A DNA stretch of 64,000 bases from Actinomycetospora succinea (GTDB taxonomy: Bacteria > Actinomycetota > Actinomycetes > Mycobacteriales > Pseudonocardiaceae), in contig NZ_SNYO01000006.1 in assembly GCF_004363095.1 (NCBI RefSeq), positions 236,627 to 300,626 on the forward strand, written 5' to 3'. This document shows, piece after piece, positions 14,794 to 22,784 of the stretch. The position numbers were made by a program, and so were the translations under genes. Each line of letters opens with the position of its first letter. Within the stretch, counting starts at the first letter, position 1. The notes below the pieces were generated by a model. It saw nothing but the letters and a program-made list of their open reading frames with translations, did no database searches and was not told the DNA's origin.

Positions 14794-16284
14794 ATGGCCA
14801 CCGGGACGGCGGAGCAGACCGCGACCAGCGAGCCGGCTCGCCCCGACGGCTCCGTGCCCCGCCACCGTGCGCTGCTCGGCGTGGCGTCCGGTCTCGCCGC
14901 GAGCCTGCTCGTCGTGCTCGCCACCCGGCTGTTCACCCTCGGCGTCGAGGACAACGGCGACGGCTACCGCCTCTTCTGCGGCGCCGGCCTCACCCCGCTC
15001 ACGATGGACGGCTACGCGAGCTGGCGCGGCGGGTGGACCACCGACTTCGCCGTCGGGCCCATCACCTGCGACGACCCGGTGCCGTCCTCGGCGCTCCTGC
15101 TCGCCCGCGCCACGACGCTCGTCACGCCGGGCACGTGGTCGCCGACCGTGCTGGGCTGGACCTACGCCCTGCTGGTCGGCCTCGTGGTCGGGCTCGGCGC
15201 CTGGGCCGCGTCGGCCGCCGGGCGCCGGCAGGCCCTGGTCGTCGCGGTCCCGGTCCTCCCCCTGGTCGCCGCCACGTTCCCCCGCTTCTTCGTCTCCACC
15301 TACAGCGAGCCCGCGGGCCTGCTCGGGTGCGTGACGACGGCGGTGGGGGTGGCCGCGCTGCTGGTGACCCGCCGGGAGCACCGGGCGGCGCGGGCCGTCG
15401 CGCTGACGCTGACCGCGGTCGGCGGGCTCGTCGCCACCACCGCGAAGGTCGCCTACATCCCGGTGCTCGGCGCGGCCGTCCTCGTGTGCGCGCTCGCCGC
15501 GGTCGGCGTCCGGCGGCCCCGCGTCGTCGGCCCGGTCGTCGCGCTGGTGACCGTGGTGCTCGCCGTCGCGCCCGTGGTCGCCGCGCTCGACCGCCAGGAG
15601 CAGGCGTACGCGCCCGTCAACGCCCACGACCTGGTGTTCACCACGGTCCTGCTCGAGCTCGGCCCGTCGGCGACCTCGCCGCTGGGCCTGCCGCCCCAGG
15701 CCGCCGCGCTCACCGGCAACGGCTACTTCAACGGTCCCCCACGCCCCGACGGCGTCCCGTGGTGGGAGGGCGCGATCCTCGGCCGGCCCGCCGAGACGCG
15801 GCGCGCGGCGCTGCTCCTGCTCGCCGAGAACCCGGCGGCGGCCGCGCGCGCGGTCGGCGTCGGCCTCCAGGCGACCACGCTCGCCGACCTCCCCTACCTC
15901 GACGCCCTGCCCGCCCCGTCCAGCGCGCCCTCGTCACCCGACGGGCACCCGGGCTGGTCGGGGGCGCGCCAGCCCGACCTCGCCCAGGTCCTCGCCGACA
16001 CCCGCCGCCCGCCGTGGCTGCCGACCGCGCTGGTGGTCGTCGCCCTCGCCGCGGCGGCGACCGCGCGCTGGCAGGGGCGCGCCGGGCGCTGGTCGCTCGC
16101 GGCGGGACTCGCCGCCGCGACCGCGCTCGGGCTCGTCGTCGTCGCGGTGGCGGGCGACGGCTACTTCGAGATCTTCAAGCACGTGTGGCTCGCGGCGTAC
16201 CTGCTCGCACTCGCCGGGTTGTCGCTGGCCGGGGCGGTCGCGACCGCGGTGCTCACCCGATGGAGGGCCCGCGGTTCGCGGTAG
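14794..16284 (+). CDS. Polytopic membrane protein, glycosyltransferase-like (WsfD-type guess)
   Basis: 496 residues from ATG 14794, 29 bases after the DinB gene. An N-terminal helix (about 27-48) is followed by a short extracellular segment with VEDNGDGYRLFCGAGL, then about eight further hydrophobic helices, a loop near 330-410 rich in Pro, and two C-terminal helices. An acidic DNGD motif straight after the first helix is common in membrane glycosyltransferases that use lipid-linked sugars and in WsfD-like hexose transferases. The assignment is based on topology and that motif only. Confidence 0.6.
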   Translation: MATGTAEQTATSEPARPDGSVPRHRALLGVASGLAASLLVVLATRLFTLGVEDNGDGYRLFCGAGLTPLTMDGYASWRGGWTTDFAVGPITCDDPVPSSALLLARATTLVTPGTWSPTVLGWTYALLVGLVVGLGAWAASAAGRRQALVVAVPVLPLVAATFPRFFVSTYSEPAGLLGCVTTAVGVAALLVTRREHRAARAVALTLTAVGGLVATTAKVAYIPVLGAAVLVCALAAVGVRRPRVVGPVVALVTVVLAVAPVVAALDRQEQAYAPVNAHDLVFTTVLLELGPSATSPLGLPPQAAALTGNGYFNGPPRPDGVPWWEGAILGRPAETRRAALLLLAENPAAAARAVGVGLQATTLADLPYLDALPAPSSAPSSPDGHPGWSGARQPDLAQVLADTRRPPWLPTALVVVALAAAATARWQGRAGRWSLAAGLAAATALGLVVVAVAGDGYFEIFKHVWLAAYLLALAGLSLAGAVATAVLTRWRARGSR

Positions 16285-16293
16285 GAAGGAGCC

Positions 16294-17199
16294 GTGCACG
16301 CGTACGGATTCCTCCGGGCCGGCGGCCCCGACCAGCAGGCCTACCTCGACGTCCCGGTGCCCGCGCCCGGCCCCGACGAGCTCCTCGTGCGGGTCCGCGC
16401 CGCCGGCGTGAACCCGGGCGACTGGCGGCTGCGACGCGGCGAGTACGGCCACCAGGGCCCGGCGGTGCTCGGCCGCGAGGTCGCCGGCACGGTCGACGCC
16501 GTCGGCGAGGGCGTCACGGGCTTCGCGCCCGGCGACGAGGTGTTCGGGGGCTGCCCGGGCATGGTCGGCGGGTGGGCCGAGCAGGCGATCGTCACGGCGT
16601 CGTTCGCGGCGCACCGCCCGTCCGGGGTGTCCGCCCGCGACGCCGCGGCCCTGCCCGTCGCCGCCGGGACGGCCTACGACGCGCTCACCGCCCTCGCGCT
16701 GCCCGCGGGCGCCACGCTCGTCGTCAACGGGGCGGGGGGCGGGGTCGGCATCCCCGTGGTGCAGCTCGCCCGCGCGCAGGGCCTGCACGTGATCGGGACC
16801 GCGAGCGAGGGCAAGCAGGACCTGCTCGGCGACCTCGGCGCGACCGCGGTCGTCGGCGGCCCCGACGTCGCCCACCACGTGCGCGCCGCCGCCCCCGACG
16901 GCGTCGACGGCGTCTTCGACCTCGTCGGCGGGGACGCCCTGCGCGCGGTCGCCCCGATCGTGGACCCGTCGCGGCTGTTCTCGGTCGCCGACAAGCCGCT
17001 GGTCGCCGAGCTCGGCGGCCGCGACGTCCCCCGCGACCGCAGCACCGCGGTGCTCGAGGCCCTCGCCGCCCGCGTGGCCGCCGACGAGCTCGACCCCTGG
17101 GTGCGCACCGTCCTGCCGTTCGCGCGGGCGGCCGACGCGCTCGCCGCCGTCGAGGACGGACACGTGCTCGGCAAGGTCGTCATCGCGATGGACGCGTGA
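16294..17199 (+). CDS. Zinc-independent medium-chain oxidoreductase (quinone reductase-like)
   Basis: 301 residues from GTG 16294. The N-terminal GroES-like domain has NPGDWRLRRGEYG and PAVLGREVAGTV. The Rossmann domain (from about 140) has the nucleotide motif NGAGGGVGIPVVQLA. Zinc ligands of alcohol dehydrogenases are absent, so it belongs with NADPH-dependent quinone or enone reductases. It is separated by only nine bases from the membrane protein gene, so the two may be co-transcribed. Confidence 0.88.
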   Translation: MHAYGFLRAGGPDQQAYLDVPVPAPGPDELLVRVRAAGVNPGDWRLRRGEYGHQGPAVLGREVAGTVDAVGEGVTGFAPGDEVFGGCPGMVGGWAEQAIVTASFAAHRPSGVSARDAAALPVAAGTAYDALTALALPAGATLVVNGAGGGVGIPVVQLARAQGLHVIGTASEGKQDLLGDLGATAVVGGPDVAHHVRAAAPDGVDGVFDLVGGDALRAVAPIVDPSRLFSVADKPLVAELGGRDVPRDRSTAVLEALAARVAADELDPWVRTVLPFARAADALAAVEDGHVLGKVVIAMDA

Positions 17200-17353
17200 C
17201 CTCGGGCCTGGAGCAGGAGATGTCACCGACGGCGAACACCACGAATGGCATTTCACCTGAACGTCGTAGTCATCACTCCGTCGAGCGTCCCTGAGAGCCA
17301 TCTGCTCAATCTGAGTGCTCCGTTCGGACTGCTCTCCACCGCCGTCCGTTTGA

Positions 17354-17369
17354 CTGAGCGATCGTTCAG
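17354..17369. promoter_or_regulatory. Imperfect palindrome, possible regulator site
   Basis: CTGAGCGATCGTTCAG is a 16-base palindrome with one mismatched pair, in the 265-base non-coding stretch 17200-17464 before the small secreted protein. Its size suits a TetR-family regulator, and one is encoded 500 bases downstream. The rest of the stretch shows no coding potential. Confidence 0.35.
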
Positions 17370-17464
17370 CGAACGCACCCTCGATGAACCGATGCTCACC
17401 TCCTCGGGAGACTCCTCGGCACCGCGATCACCGCGGTGACCGACACCCGAAGAGGAGATCAGGC

Positions 17465-17728
17465 ATGAAGCGACTGCAGCGGATCGCGGCGGCGACGGCA
17501 CTGGCCGGGGCGGGCACGCTCGCCCTGTCCGGCGTGGCGAGCGCGACCGAGTCCCACTCGTCGGACGACGGGAGCGGGTCGACGCACGAGAGCACCCACG
17601 GCGACCGCACCGGCCTCGTGTCGGGCGTCGCCCAGGGTGTCGGCGGTCTCCTGGGTGGCGTCGGCAGCGCCGCGGGCAGCGTGCTGGGGAGCGACGCGGT
17701 CGGCGACGTGGTCGACGGCCTGCTCTGA
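17465..17728 (+). CDS. Small secreted glycine-rich protein
   Basis: 87 residues from ATG 17465 with GAGGAGAT upstream. Residues 1-27 are a signal peptide (basic start, hydrophobic AAATALAGAGTLALSG, cleavage after ASA). The mature part has a hydrophilic Ser/His/Asp segment (ESHSSDDGSGSTHEST) and then a Gly/Val/Leu-rich tail (VAQGVGGLLGGVGSAAG...) ending in VDGLL. The tail is like that of small self-assembling surface peptides of filamentous actinomycetes, though it lacks the chaplin cysteines. Function unknown. Confidence 0.72.
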   Translation: MKRLQRIAAATALAGAGTLALSGVASATESHSSDDGSGSTHESTHGDRTGLVSGVAQGVGGLLGGVGSAAGSVLGSDAVGDVVDGLL

Positions 17729-17782
17729 GCCCACCGCGCTCCGACCCATCGGGGGAGCCGGAGCGCGCGCGGACGAGCAGGT

Positions 17783-17835
17783 GACGGGTGCGGGTCCCGG
17801 TGGCGCCGGAATCGCCACCGGGCCCCGCACCCGTC
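17783..17835 (+). terminator. Strong intrinsic terminator
   Basis: Arms 17783-17805 and 17813-17835 pair over 22 of 23 positions (GACGGGTGCGGG... with ...CCCGCACCCGTC) around a 7-base loop, followed by GAGTTTG. A smaller hairpin, GCGCTCCG/CGGAGCGC, lies just before it at 17736-17766. Together they end the secreted-protein transcript and argue that the TetR gene starts downstream of this hairpin. Confidence 0.75.
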
Positions 17836-17874
17836 GAGTTTGCCGGACCCCTCGGTCGCGGCGAGGCTGTGGCG

Positions 17875-18489
17875 GTGTCGTCCCCCGACGCCCCCCGCTC
17901 CGGCTCGCGCGCCGAGGCCAAGGAGCGCACGCACGCCGGGCTCCTCGACGCCGCCGCCACCGTCTTCGCCGACAAGGGCTACGGCGCCGCGTCGGTCGGC
18001 GAGATCGCCCGCACCGCCGGCGTCTCCGTCGGCGCCCTCTACGCGCACTTCGCCAGCAAGCAGGACCTCTTCCTCGCCCTCATGGACCGGCGCCGCGTCG
18101 CCGAGATGGGCGCCGCCCGCGACCACCTCGCCGACGGCCTCCCGTCCGCGCTCGAGGCCCTCGACCGCCAGGTCGCCGACACCGCCGACGACGAGCGCGC
18201 CGCCCTCCTCGGCGCCGAGGCCTGGCTCTACGCCGTCCGGGACCCGGACTTCGGCGCCGACCTCGCGGCCCACCACGAGCGCCTGCGCGCCGACCTGCTG
18301 CCGCTGATCCGCGCCGAGCGCGAGCGCCGCGGGGTGACGTGGACGCTCGCCGACGAGGAGGTCGCGGCCGTCGTGCTCGGGCTGTTCACCGGCCTCGTCC
18401 AGCACCGCCGCCTCGCCCGCGACACCGTCCCGGCCGATCTCTACGGGCGGGCACTGCTGGCGCTGCTCGACGGCCTGGCGACTCGCTAG
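17875..18489 (+). CDS. TetR-family transcriptional regulator
   Basis: 204 residues from GTG 17875 (GTG 17869 is possible; longer starts would run through the terminator hairpin). The N-terminal domain has the TetR helix-turn-helix: ASVGEIARTAGVSVGALYAHFASKQDLF. The C-terminal ligand domain is helical and unspecific. It converges with the permease gene, sharing the bases CTAG as both stop codons. Its target is unknown; the palindrome at 17354 is a candidate. Confidence 0.88.
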   Translation: MSSPDAPRSGSRAEAKERTHAGLLDAAATVFADKGYGAASVGEIARTAGVSVGALYAHFASKQDLFLALMDRRRVAEMGAARDHLADGLPSALEALDRQVADTADDERAALLGAEAWLYAVRDPDFGADLAAHHERLRADLLPLIRAERERRGVTWTLADEEVAAVVLGLFTGLVQHRRLARDTVPADLYGRALLALLDGLATR

Positions 18490-19850
18490 CCCACTTCCTC
18501 GTCGTCGCGCTGATCAGGGGTGTGTGTCGGCGCCAGCCGCCGCAGCGCGTGGTACCCGACGATCACGACGATCGAGCCCAGCGCGATCCCCGACAGCGAC
18601 CCGCCGCCCAGGGTCAGGGCAACGTCGCCGATGCCGATGACGATCCCCGCCGCGAGCGGGACGAGGACCTCGGGACGGGAGAAGTCGACCTTGTTCTCGA
18701 CCCAGATCCGGGCCCCGAGCAGGCCGATCATCCCGTAGAGCACGACCGTGATGCCGCCGAGCACGCCGCCGGGCGTGGCCGCGACGACCGCGCCGAACTT
18801 CGGGCAGAAGCCGATGAGGATCGCCACGCCCGCCGCCACCCAGTACGCCGCGGTCGAGTAGACGCGGGTCGCGGCCATCACGCCGATGTTCTCGGCGTAG
18901 GTCGTGGTCGGCGAGCCGCCGACGCCGCCGGCCACGGCCGTCGCGATGCCGTCGGCGGCGAGCGCCCGGCCGAGGTAGGGGTCGAGGTCCTCGCGGGTCA
19001 TGCTCGCGACGCCCTTGACGTGCCCGGTGTTCTCGGCGATCAGGGCGATCGCCACCGGGACGATCAGCAGGATCGCCGAGGCGCTGAACGCGGGCAGGTG
19101 CAGTCCGGGCAGCTCCGGCGTGCCGAGCGGCAGCCCGATCCAGGGCGCGTCGCCGACCCCGGAGAGGTCGACGCGCGGGTGGGTGGACACGACGCCCGAG
19201 GGGTCCGGGCCGGTGATCGGGCCGAGGGTCGCGTCGAGCAGCAGCGAGAGCGCGAAGCCGACGACGAGCCCGACCAGCACGCCGAGCCGCGAGAGCATGC
19301 CGCGTCCCGCGACCGCGGTGACCATGACGACGAGCATCGTGATCAGCGCGACCAGCTCGTCCTGGGGCCAGTAGGTGCCGGCGACGACCGGGGCGAGGTT
19401 GAAGCCGATGAGCAGCACGACCGCGCCCGTCACGGCCGGCGGCAGGATCGCCGAGACGATCCGCGACCCGCCGAGGTGCACGGCGAGCCCGACGAGGGCG
19501 ACGACCACGCCGCAGACCGCGATCGCCCCGGTGACCTCGGCGCTCGTGCCCCCGTCGGCGCGGACCGCGGCGACGACGCCGACGAACGACGCGCTGGTCC
19601 CGAGGTAGCTCGGCACGCGCCCGCGCGTCATCAACAGGAACAGGATCGTCGCGAGCCCGGAGAGCAGGATCGCGAGGTTCGGGTCGAGGCCCATGAGCAC
19701 GGGGAAGACGAACGTCGCCCCGAACATCGCCAGGACGTGCTGGGCGCCGAGGCCCACCGTGCGACCCCAGGACAACCGCTCGTCGGGCTTGACGACCTCC
19801 CCGGGCGCCGGCGCCCGTCCGTCGCCGTGGACCGTCCATCCCCTGATCAC
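18486..19850 (-). CDS. Uracil/xanthine permease (NCS2 family)
   Basis: 454 residues from GTG 19850. Twelve or more hydrophobic helices follow the short N-terminal GLGAQHVLAMFGATFVFPVL, the hallmark of the UraA branch of NCS2. The substrate-site segment is IALIAENTGHVKGV (E in the eighth helix region) and GGVGGSPTTTYAENIGVM, with SPTTTYAENIG as the NCS2 signature near helix 10. It takes up uracil or a related base with protons. The C-terminus is acidic (DQRDDEEVG). Confidence 0.92.
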   Translation of the reverse strand: MIRGWTVHGDGRAPAPGEVVKPDERLSWGRTVGLGAQHVLAMFGATFVFPVLMGLDPNLAILLSGLATILFLLMTRGRVPSYLGTSASFVGVVAAVRADGGTSAEVTGAIAVCGVVVALVGLAVHLGGSRIVSAILPPAVTGAVVLLIGFNLAPVVAGTYWPQDELVALITMLVVMVTAVAGRGMLSRLGVLVGLVVGFALSLLLDATLGPITGPDPSGVVSTHPRVDLSGVGDAPWIGLPLGTPELPGLHLPAFSASAILLIVPVAIALIAENTGHVKGVASMTREDLDPYLGRALAADGIATAVAGGVGGSPTTTYAENIGVMAATRVYSTAAYWVAAGVAILIGFCPKFGAVVAATPGGVLGGITVVLYGMIGLLGARIWVENKVDFSRPEVLVPLAAGIVIGIGDVALTLGGGSLSGIALGSIVVIVGYHALRRLAPTHTPDQRDDEEVG

Positions 19851-19873
19851 GGCGCAGAGACTAAGGGCGCGGA

Positions 19874-20455
19874 TCACCCGCGGCGCGCGGCCATCCCGTC
19901 GAGGAGCAGGTTGAGGTAGCGCGGCCAGCGCCGCGAGTCGTGCTCGGCGGTGACCACGGTCATGTGCACGACGACCAGCAGGTCGGTCGGCTCGAGGTCG
20001 GCGCGCACGACGCCGGCGGCCTGTCCGCGGCGCAGCAGCTCGCCGAGCGGGGCGAGCGTGCGGGCGGCGAGCTCGGGGGTGAACGCCCCGACGGCCTTGG
20101 CGGCCGTCAGCAGGCCCCGGTGGCGGGTGACGCCGTCGACGAGCCCCTCGAGCACGCCGGTGAGCGCCGTCCACGGGTCGTCGACGGCGGCGGCGCGGGC
20201 CAGGAGCGGCTCCACCGACTCGGCGACGTAGTCCTCGAGCACCGCGGCGACCAGCTCGTCACGGCCCGCGAAGCGGCGGTAGAGCGTTGACGGCGCGACC
20301 CCCGCGCGCCGGGCGACCTCCTCGAGCGCGACGTCCGGCCCGTCGGCCTCGAGGGCGGCCCGCGCGGCGGCGAGGATCGCGGCGTGGTTGCGGGCGGCGT
20401 CCGCGCGCAGCGGGCGGTCCGGTGGCCGGATCACCGGATCGGACGGAGCGGACAT
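19874..20455 (-). CDS. TetR-family regulator of the P450 operon
   Basis: 193 residues. The HTH is VALEEVARRAGVAPSTLYRRF, and the C-terminal helical domain has a TTV/VHMT-type hydrophobic core. The gene follows ferredoxin by 23 bases on the same strand and probably regulates the P450-ferredoxin-TetR operon, perhaps also the permease 23 bases further on. Ligand unknown. Confidence 0.88.
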   Translation of the reverse strand: MSAPSDPVIRPPDRPLRADAARNHAAILAAARAALEADGPDVALEEVARRAGVAPSTLYRRFAGRDELVAAVLEDYVAESVEPLLARAAAVDDPWTALTGVLEGLVDGVTRHRGLLTAAKAVGAFTPELAARTLAPLGELLRRGQAAGVVRADLEPTDLLVVVHMTVVTAEHDSRRWPRYLNLLLDGMAARRG

Positions 20456-20478
20456 CGCGTGAGCCTAGCCGGGCGGGA

Positions 20479-20673
20479 TCAGTCGTCCACGAGCGAGAGC
20501 GCCCCGGACGGGCACTGCGCGACGGCGTTGCGGACCTCGGACTCCTGGTCGGGCCCCGGGTGGTCCTGGAGGACCTCGACGACCGCGTCGTCGTCCTGGT
20601 CGAAGACGTCCTCGGCGGCGAGCACGCAGTTGCCGGCGCCGATGCAGACGTCGCGGTCGGCCTGGATCCTCAT
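20479..20673 (-). CDS. [3Fe-4S] ferredoxin, P450 partner
   Basis: 64 residues from ATG 20673, with GAGGGAGAA upstream. Cysteines 10, 16 and 54 (CIGAGNC and AQCPSGAL) ligate the cluster; alanine at 13 replaces the fourth ligand, as in the [3Fe-4S] ferredoxins that feed electrons to actinobacterial P450s. The gene starts 39 bases after the P450 gene on the same strand. A ferredoxin reductase is not encoded nearby and must come from elsewhere. Confidence 0.93.
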   Translation of the reverse strand: MRIQADRDVCIGAGNCVLAAEDVFDQDDDAVVEVLQDHPGPDQESEVRNAVAQCPSGALSLVDD

Positions 20674-20712
20674 GGTGGGTTCTCCCTCGTGTGGTGGTCG
20701 AAGGGGTGGTGG

Positions 20713-21891
20713 TCACCAGGTCACGGGCAGCGCGCGCAGCCCGTGCACCACGGTGGCCGAGCGGAACTCGACCTCGTCGAACGGAATGCCCAGCGCGAGC
20801 CCGGGGAACCGTCGCAGCAGTGCGGGGAACGCCACCGCCATCTCGGCGCGGGCGAGCGGCGCGCCGAGGCAATGGTGCACCCCGTGGCCGAACGCGACGT
20901 GCGGGGCGACGGCGCGGGTGACGTCGAGGTCGTCGGGGTGGTCGGTCGCCGCGGGGTCCCGGTTGGCGGCGGGCAGCGAGAGGACGAGCAGCTCGCCGGC
21001 CGCGACCGGTCGCCCGCCGACCGTCGTGTCGTGGCGGACGGACCGCGGGATGCCGGAGTGCACGACCGAGAGGAAGCGCAACAGTTCCTCGATCGCGGGC
21101 GCGACGGCGTCGGGCTCGTCGCGGACGTGGGCGAGCTGGTCGGGCGCGCGCAGCAGCGCGAGCGTGCCGAGACCCAGCATGTTGGCCGTTGTCTCGTGGC
21201 CCGCGATGAGCAGCAGCGAGGCGATCCCGATCAGCTCGGAGCGGGTCAGGTCGTCGCCGTGCTCGCGGATCAGCATCCCGAGCATGTCGTCGCCGGGTGC
21301 GGACCGTGCGCGGTCGACGAGCTCGCCCATGTAGGCACGGGACTCGGCGGCGACGCGGCCGCGCTCCTCGAGGGACAGGGACAGGTCGATCTGGCGGGTG
21401 GAGCGGGTCTGGAAATCGTCGCGGTCGGCGTACGGGACGCCGAGCAGCTCGCAGATCACCAGGCTCGGCACCGGGAGCGCGAACGCGCTGACCAGGTCGG
21501 CGGGTGGGCCCGCGGCCTCCATGGCGTCGAGGTGCTCGTCGACGATCTCGGTGATGCGCGGCTCGAGGCGGCGGATCCGCTTGACCGTGAACTCGCCGGT
21601 GAGCAGGCGGCGCAGCCGCGTGTGCTCGGGCGGGTCGGTGGCGAGCAGGTTGCCGGCGCGGCGGTCCTCGCCGTCGGGCGTCGGCAGTGGCGGCAGGCCC
21701 TCGTTGGAGAACCGCTCGGCGTCGCCCAGCACCTCGCGCACGTCGGCGTACCGGGTGATCAGGCGCGCGGTGGTGCCGAGGGACGTGCGGATCGTCGGGA
21801 AGTCGTCCTCGTCGCGGGCCGCCTGGGTCTCCGGGACGGGCGCGAACCGGTCCCGCTGCATGTGGCGGGGAATGGTGGGGGTGGTCGACAT
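20713..21891 (-). CDS. Cytochrome P450
   Basis: 392 residues from ATG 21891. The I-helix has AGHETT (230-235), the K-helix ExxR is Glu269-Arg272, and the haem motif FGHGVHHCLG places the axial Cys at 341. All core motifs are intact. The organisation with a ferredoxin and TetR gene downstream is common for soluble actinobacterial class I P450s, which hydroxylate natural products, steroids or xenobiotics. The substrate cannot be inferred. Transcribed divergently from an SDR gene with a 99-base gap. Confidence 0.93.
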   Translation of the reverse strand: MSTTPTIPRHMQRDRFAPVPETQAARDEDDFPTIRTSLGTTARLITRYADVREVLGDAERFSNEGLPPLPTPDGEDRRAGNLLATDPPEHTRLRRLLTGEFTVKRIRRLEPRITEIVDEHLDAMEAAGPPADLVSAFALPVPSLVICELLGVPYADRDDFQTRSTRQIDLSLSLEERGRVAAESRAYMGELVDRARSAPGDDMLGMLIREHGDDLTRSELIGIASLLLIAGHETTANMLGLGTLALLRAPDQLAHVRDEPDAVAPAIEELLRFLSVVHSGIPRSVRHDTTVGGRPVAAGELLVLSLPAANRDPAATDHPDDLDVTRAVAPHVAFGHGVHHCLGAPLARAEMAVAFPALLRRFPGLALGIPFDEVEFRSATVVHGLRALPVTW

Positions 21892-21990
21892 CGTCGCTCC
21901 CGTCGTCGGGACGTCCGGATGCCCCGACCGTACTCGAAGTGGGAGTGAACTGTCGGTTGAGTGACGGCCGCCGGCGGATACTCGCGGGGC

Positions 21991-22680
21991 ATGAGCGAAC
22001 GCATCGTCCTCGTCACCGGCGCCGGACGCGGGCTGGGCGTCGAGATCGCGCGGCAGCTGGTGTCCGGCGGCGCCACGGTGGTGGTCGCCGCGCGCGACCC
22101 CGCGGCGGCCGCGGCGACGGCGAAGGAGCTGGGCGAGCGCGCGTGGGCGCTCACGCTCGACGTCACCGAGCCCCAGTCCGTGCAGGCCGCCGTGGAGGCG
22201 GTCGACGGCCGGCACGGGCGGCTCGACGCGCTGGTGAACAACGCGGCGGTGAACTTCGACAGCGGCGCCGACCCGGTCACCGAGGACCTCGAGGTCGCCG
22301 ACGGGGCCTGGCGCACCAACGTCCTCGCGCCGTGGCGGCTGAGCCAGGCCTTCGCGCCGCTGCTGCGCGCCGGGCGCGAACCGGTGATCGTCAACGTGAC
22401 CAGCGGGCTCGGGTCCCTGAGCCGCATGGGCGCGCACTCGCCGGCCTACAGCGTGTCCAAGGCGGGTGTGAACGCGCTGACCCGCGTGTTCGCCGACGCG
22501 CTGGACCGTGACGGGATCGCGGTGCACGCGGTGTCGCCGGGCTGGACCGCGACCGACATGGGCGGCGCGAACGGGCGCCCGGTCGCCGACGGCGCGGCCG
22601 GGATCGTCGACGTCGTCCGCTCCCCCCGCGCCTTCCCCTCCGGCTCCTATCTCCAGGACGGCGAGCACGTCCCCTGGTAG
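21991..22680 (+). CDS. Short-chain dehydrogenase/reductase
   Basis: 229 residues from ATG 21991. The cofactor motif TGAGRGLG (9-16), NNAAV near 90, catalytic Ser in NVTSGLGSL, and YSVSKAG (Tyr/Lys) are all present, and AARDP after the second strand suggests NADPH preference. It resembles carbonyl reductases of the CBR1 type. It faces away from the P450, so the two may share a pathway. It is followed by two palindromes. Confidence 0.9.
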   Translation: MSERIVLVTGAGRGLGVEIARQLVSGGATVVVAARDPAAAAATAKELGERAWALTLDVTEPQSVQAAVEAVDGRHGRLDALVNNAAVNFDSGADPVTEDLEVADGAWRTNVLAPWRLSQAFAPLLRAGREPVIVNVTSGLGSLSRMGAHSPAYSVSKAGVNALTRVFADALDRDGIAVHAVSPGWTATDMGGANGRPVADGAAGIVDVVRSPRAFPSGSYLQDGEHVPW

Positions 22681-22682
22681 CC

Positions 22683-22726
22683 ATGTGAGCGAACTTCGGT
22701 GCTATAGCCCCGAAGTTCGCTCACAT
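22683..22726. repeat. Perfect 17-base palindrome, copy 1 of a repeat family
   Basis: ATGTGAGCGAACTTCGG (22683-22699) is exactly complementary to 22710-22726, with loop TGCTATAGCC. It lies two bases after the SDR stop in the convergent gap with the LysR gene. Related elements are at 22743-22784 and 52595-52638. It lacks a T-run, so it is a repeat element that may also stop transcription in both directions. Confidence 0.82.
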
Positions 22727-22742
22727 ACTCCGGTCGGCCCAT

Positions 22743-22784
22743 CGTGCGTACTTTCCTGCGCCATAGGGCGGGAAAGCGCTCACG
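22743..22784. repeat. Decayed palindrome, copy 2 of the repeat family
   Basis: The arms begin CGTG and end CACG around a CCATAGGG centre; 14 of about 19 positions pair. The layout (GTG..., CTTTCC, CATAG, GGAAAG, GCTCAC) matches the other two copies but with more mismatches. The right arm carries the stop codon of the LysR gene (22780-22782). Confidence 0.6.

Noticed and set aside
17788..17874. N-terminal extension of the TetR gene at 17875
   Set aside because: The extra codons run through the strong hairpin and are Pro/Gly-rich and not TetR-like.
22683..22784. Ordinary rho-independent terminators
   Set aside because: The stems have no T-run, the copies share sequence at their ends and centres with each other and with 52595-52638, and one is decayed; a repeat family explains this better, although termination may still occur.
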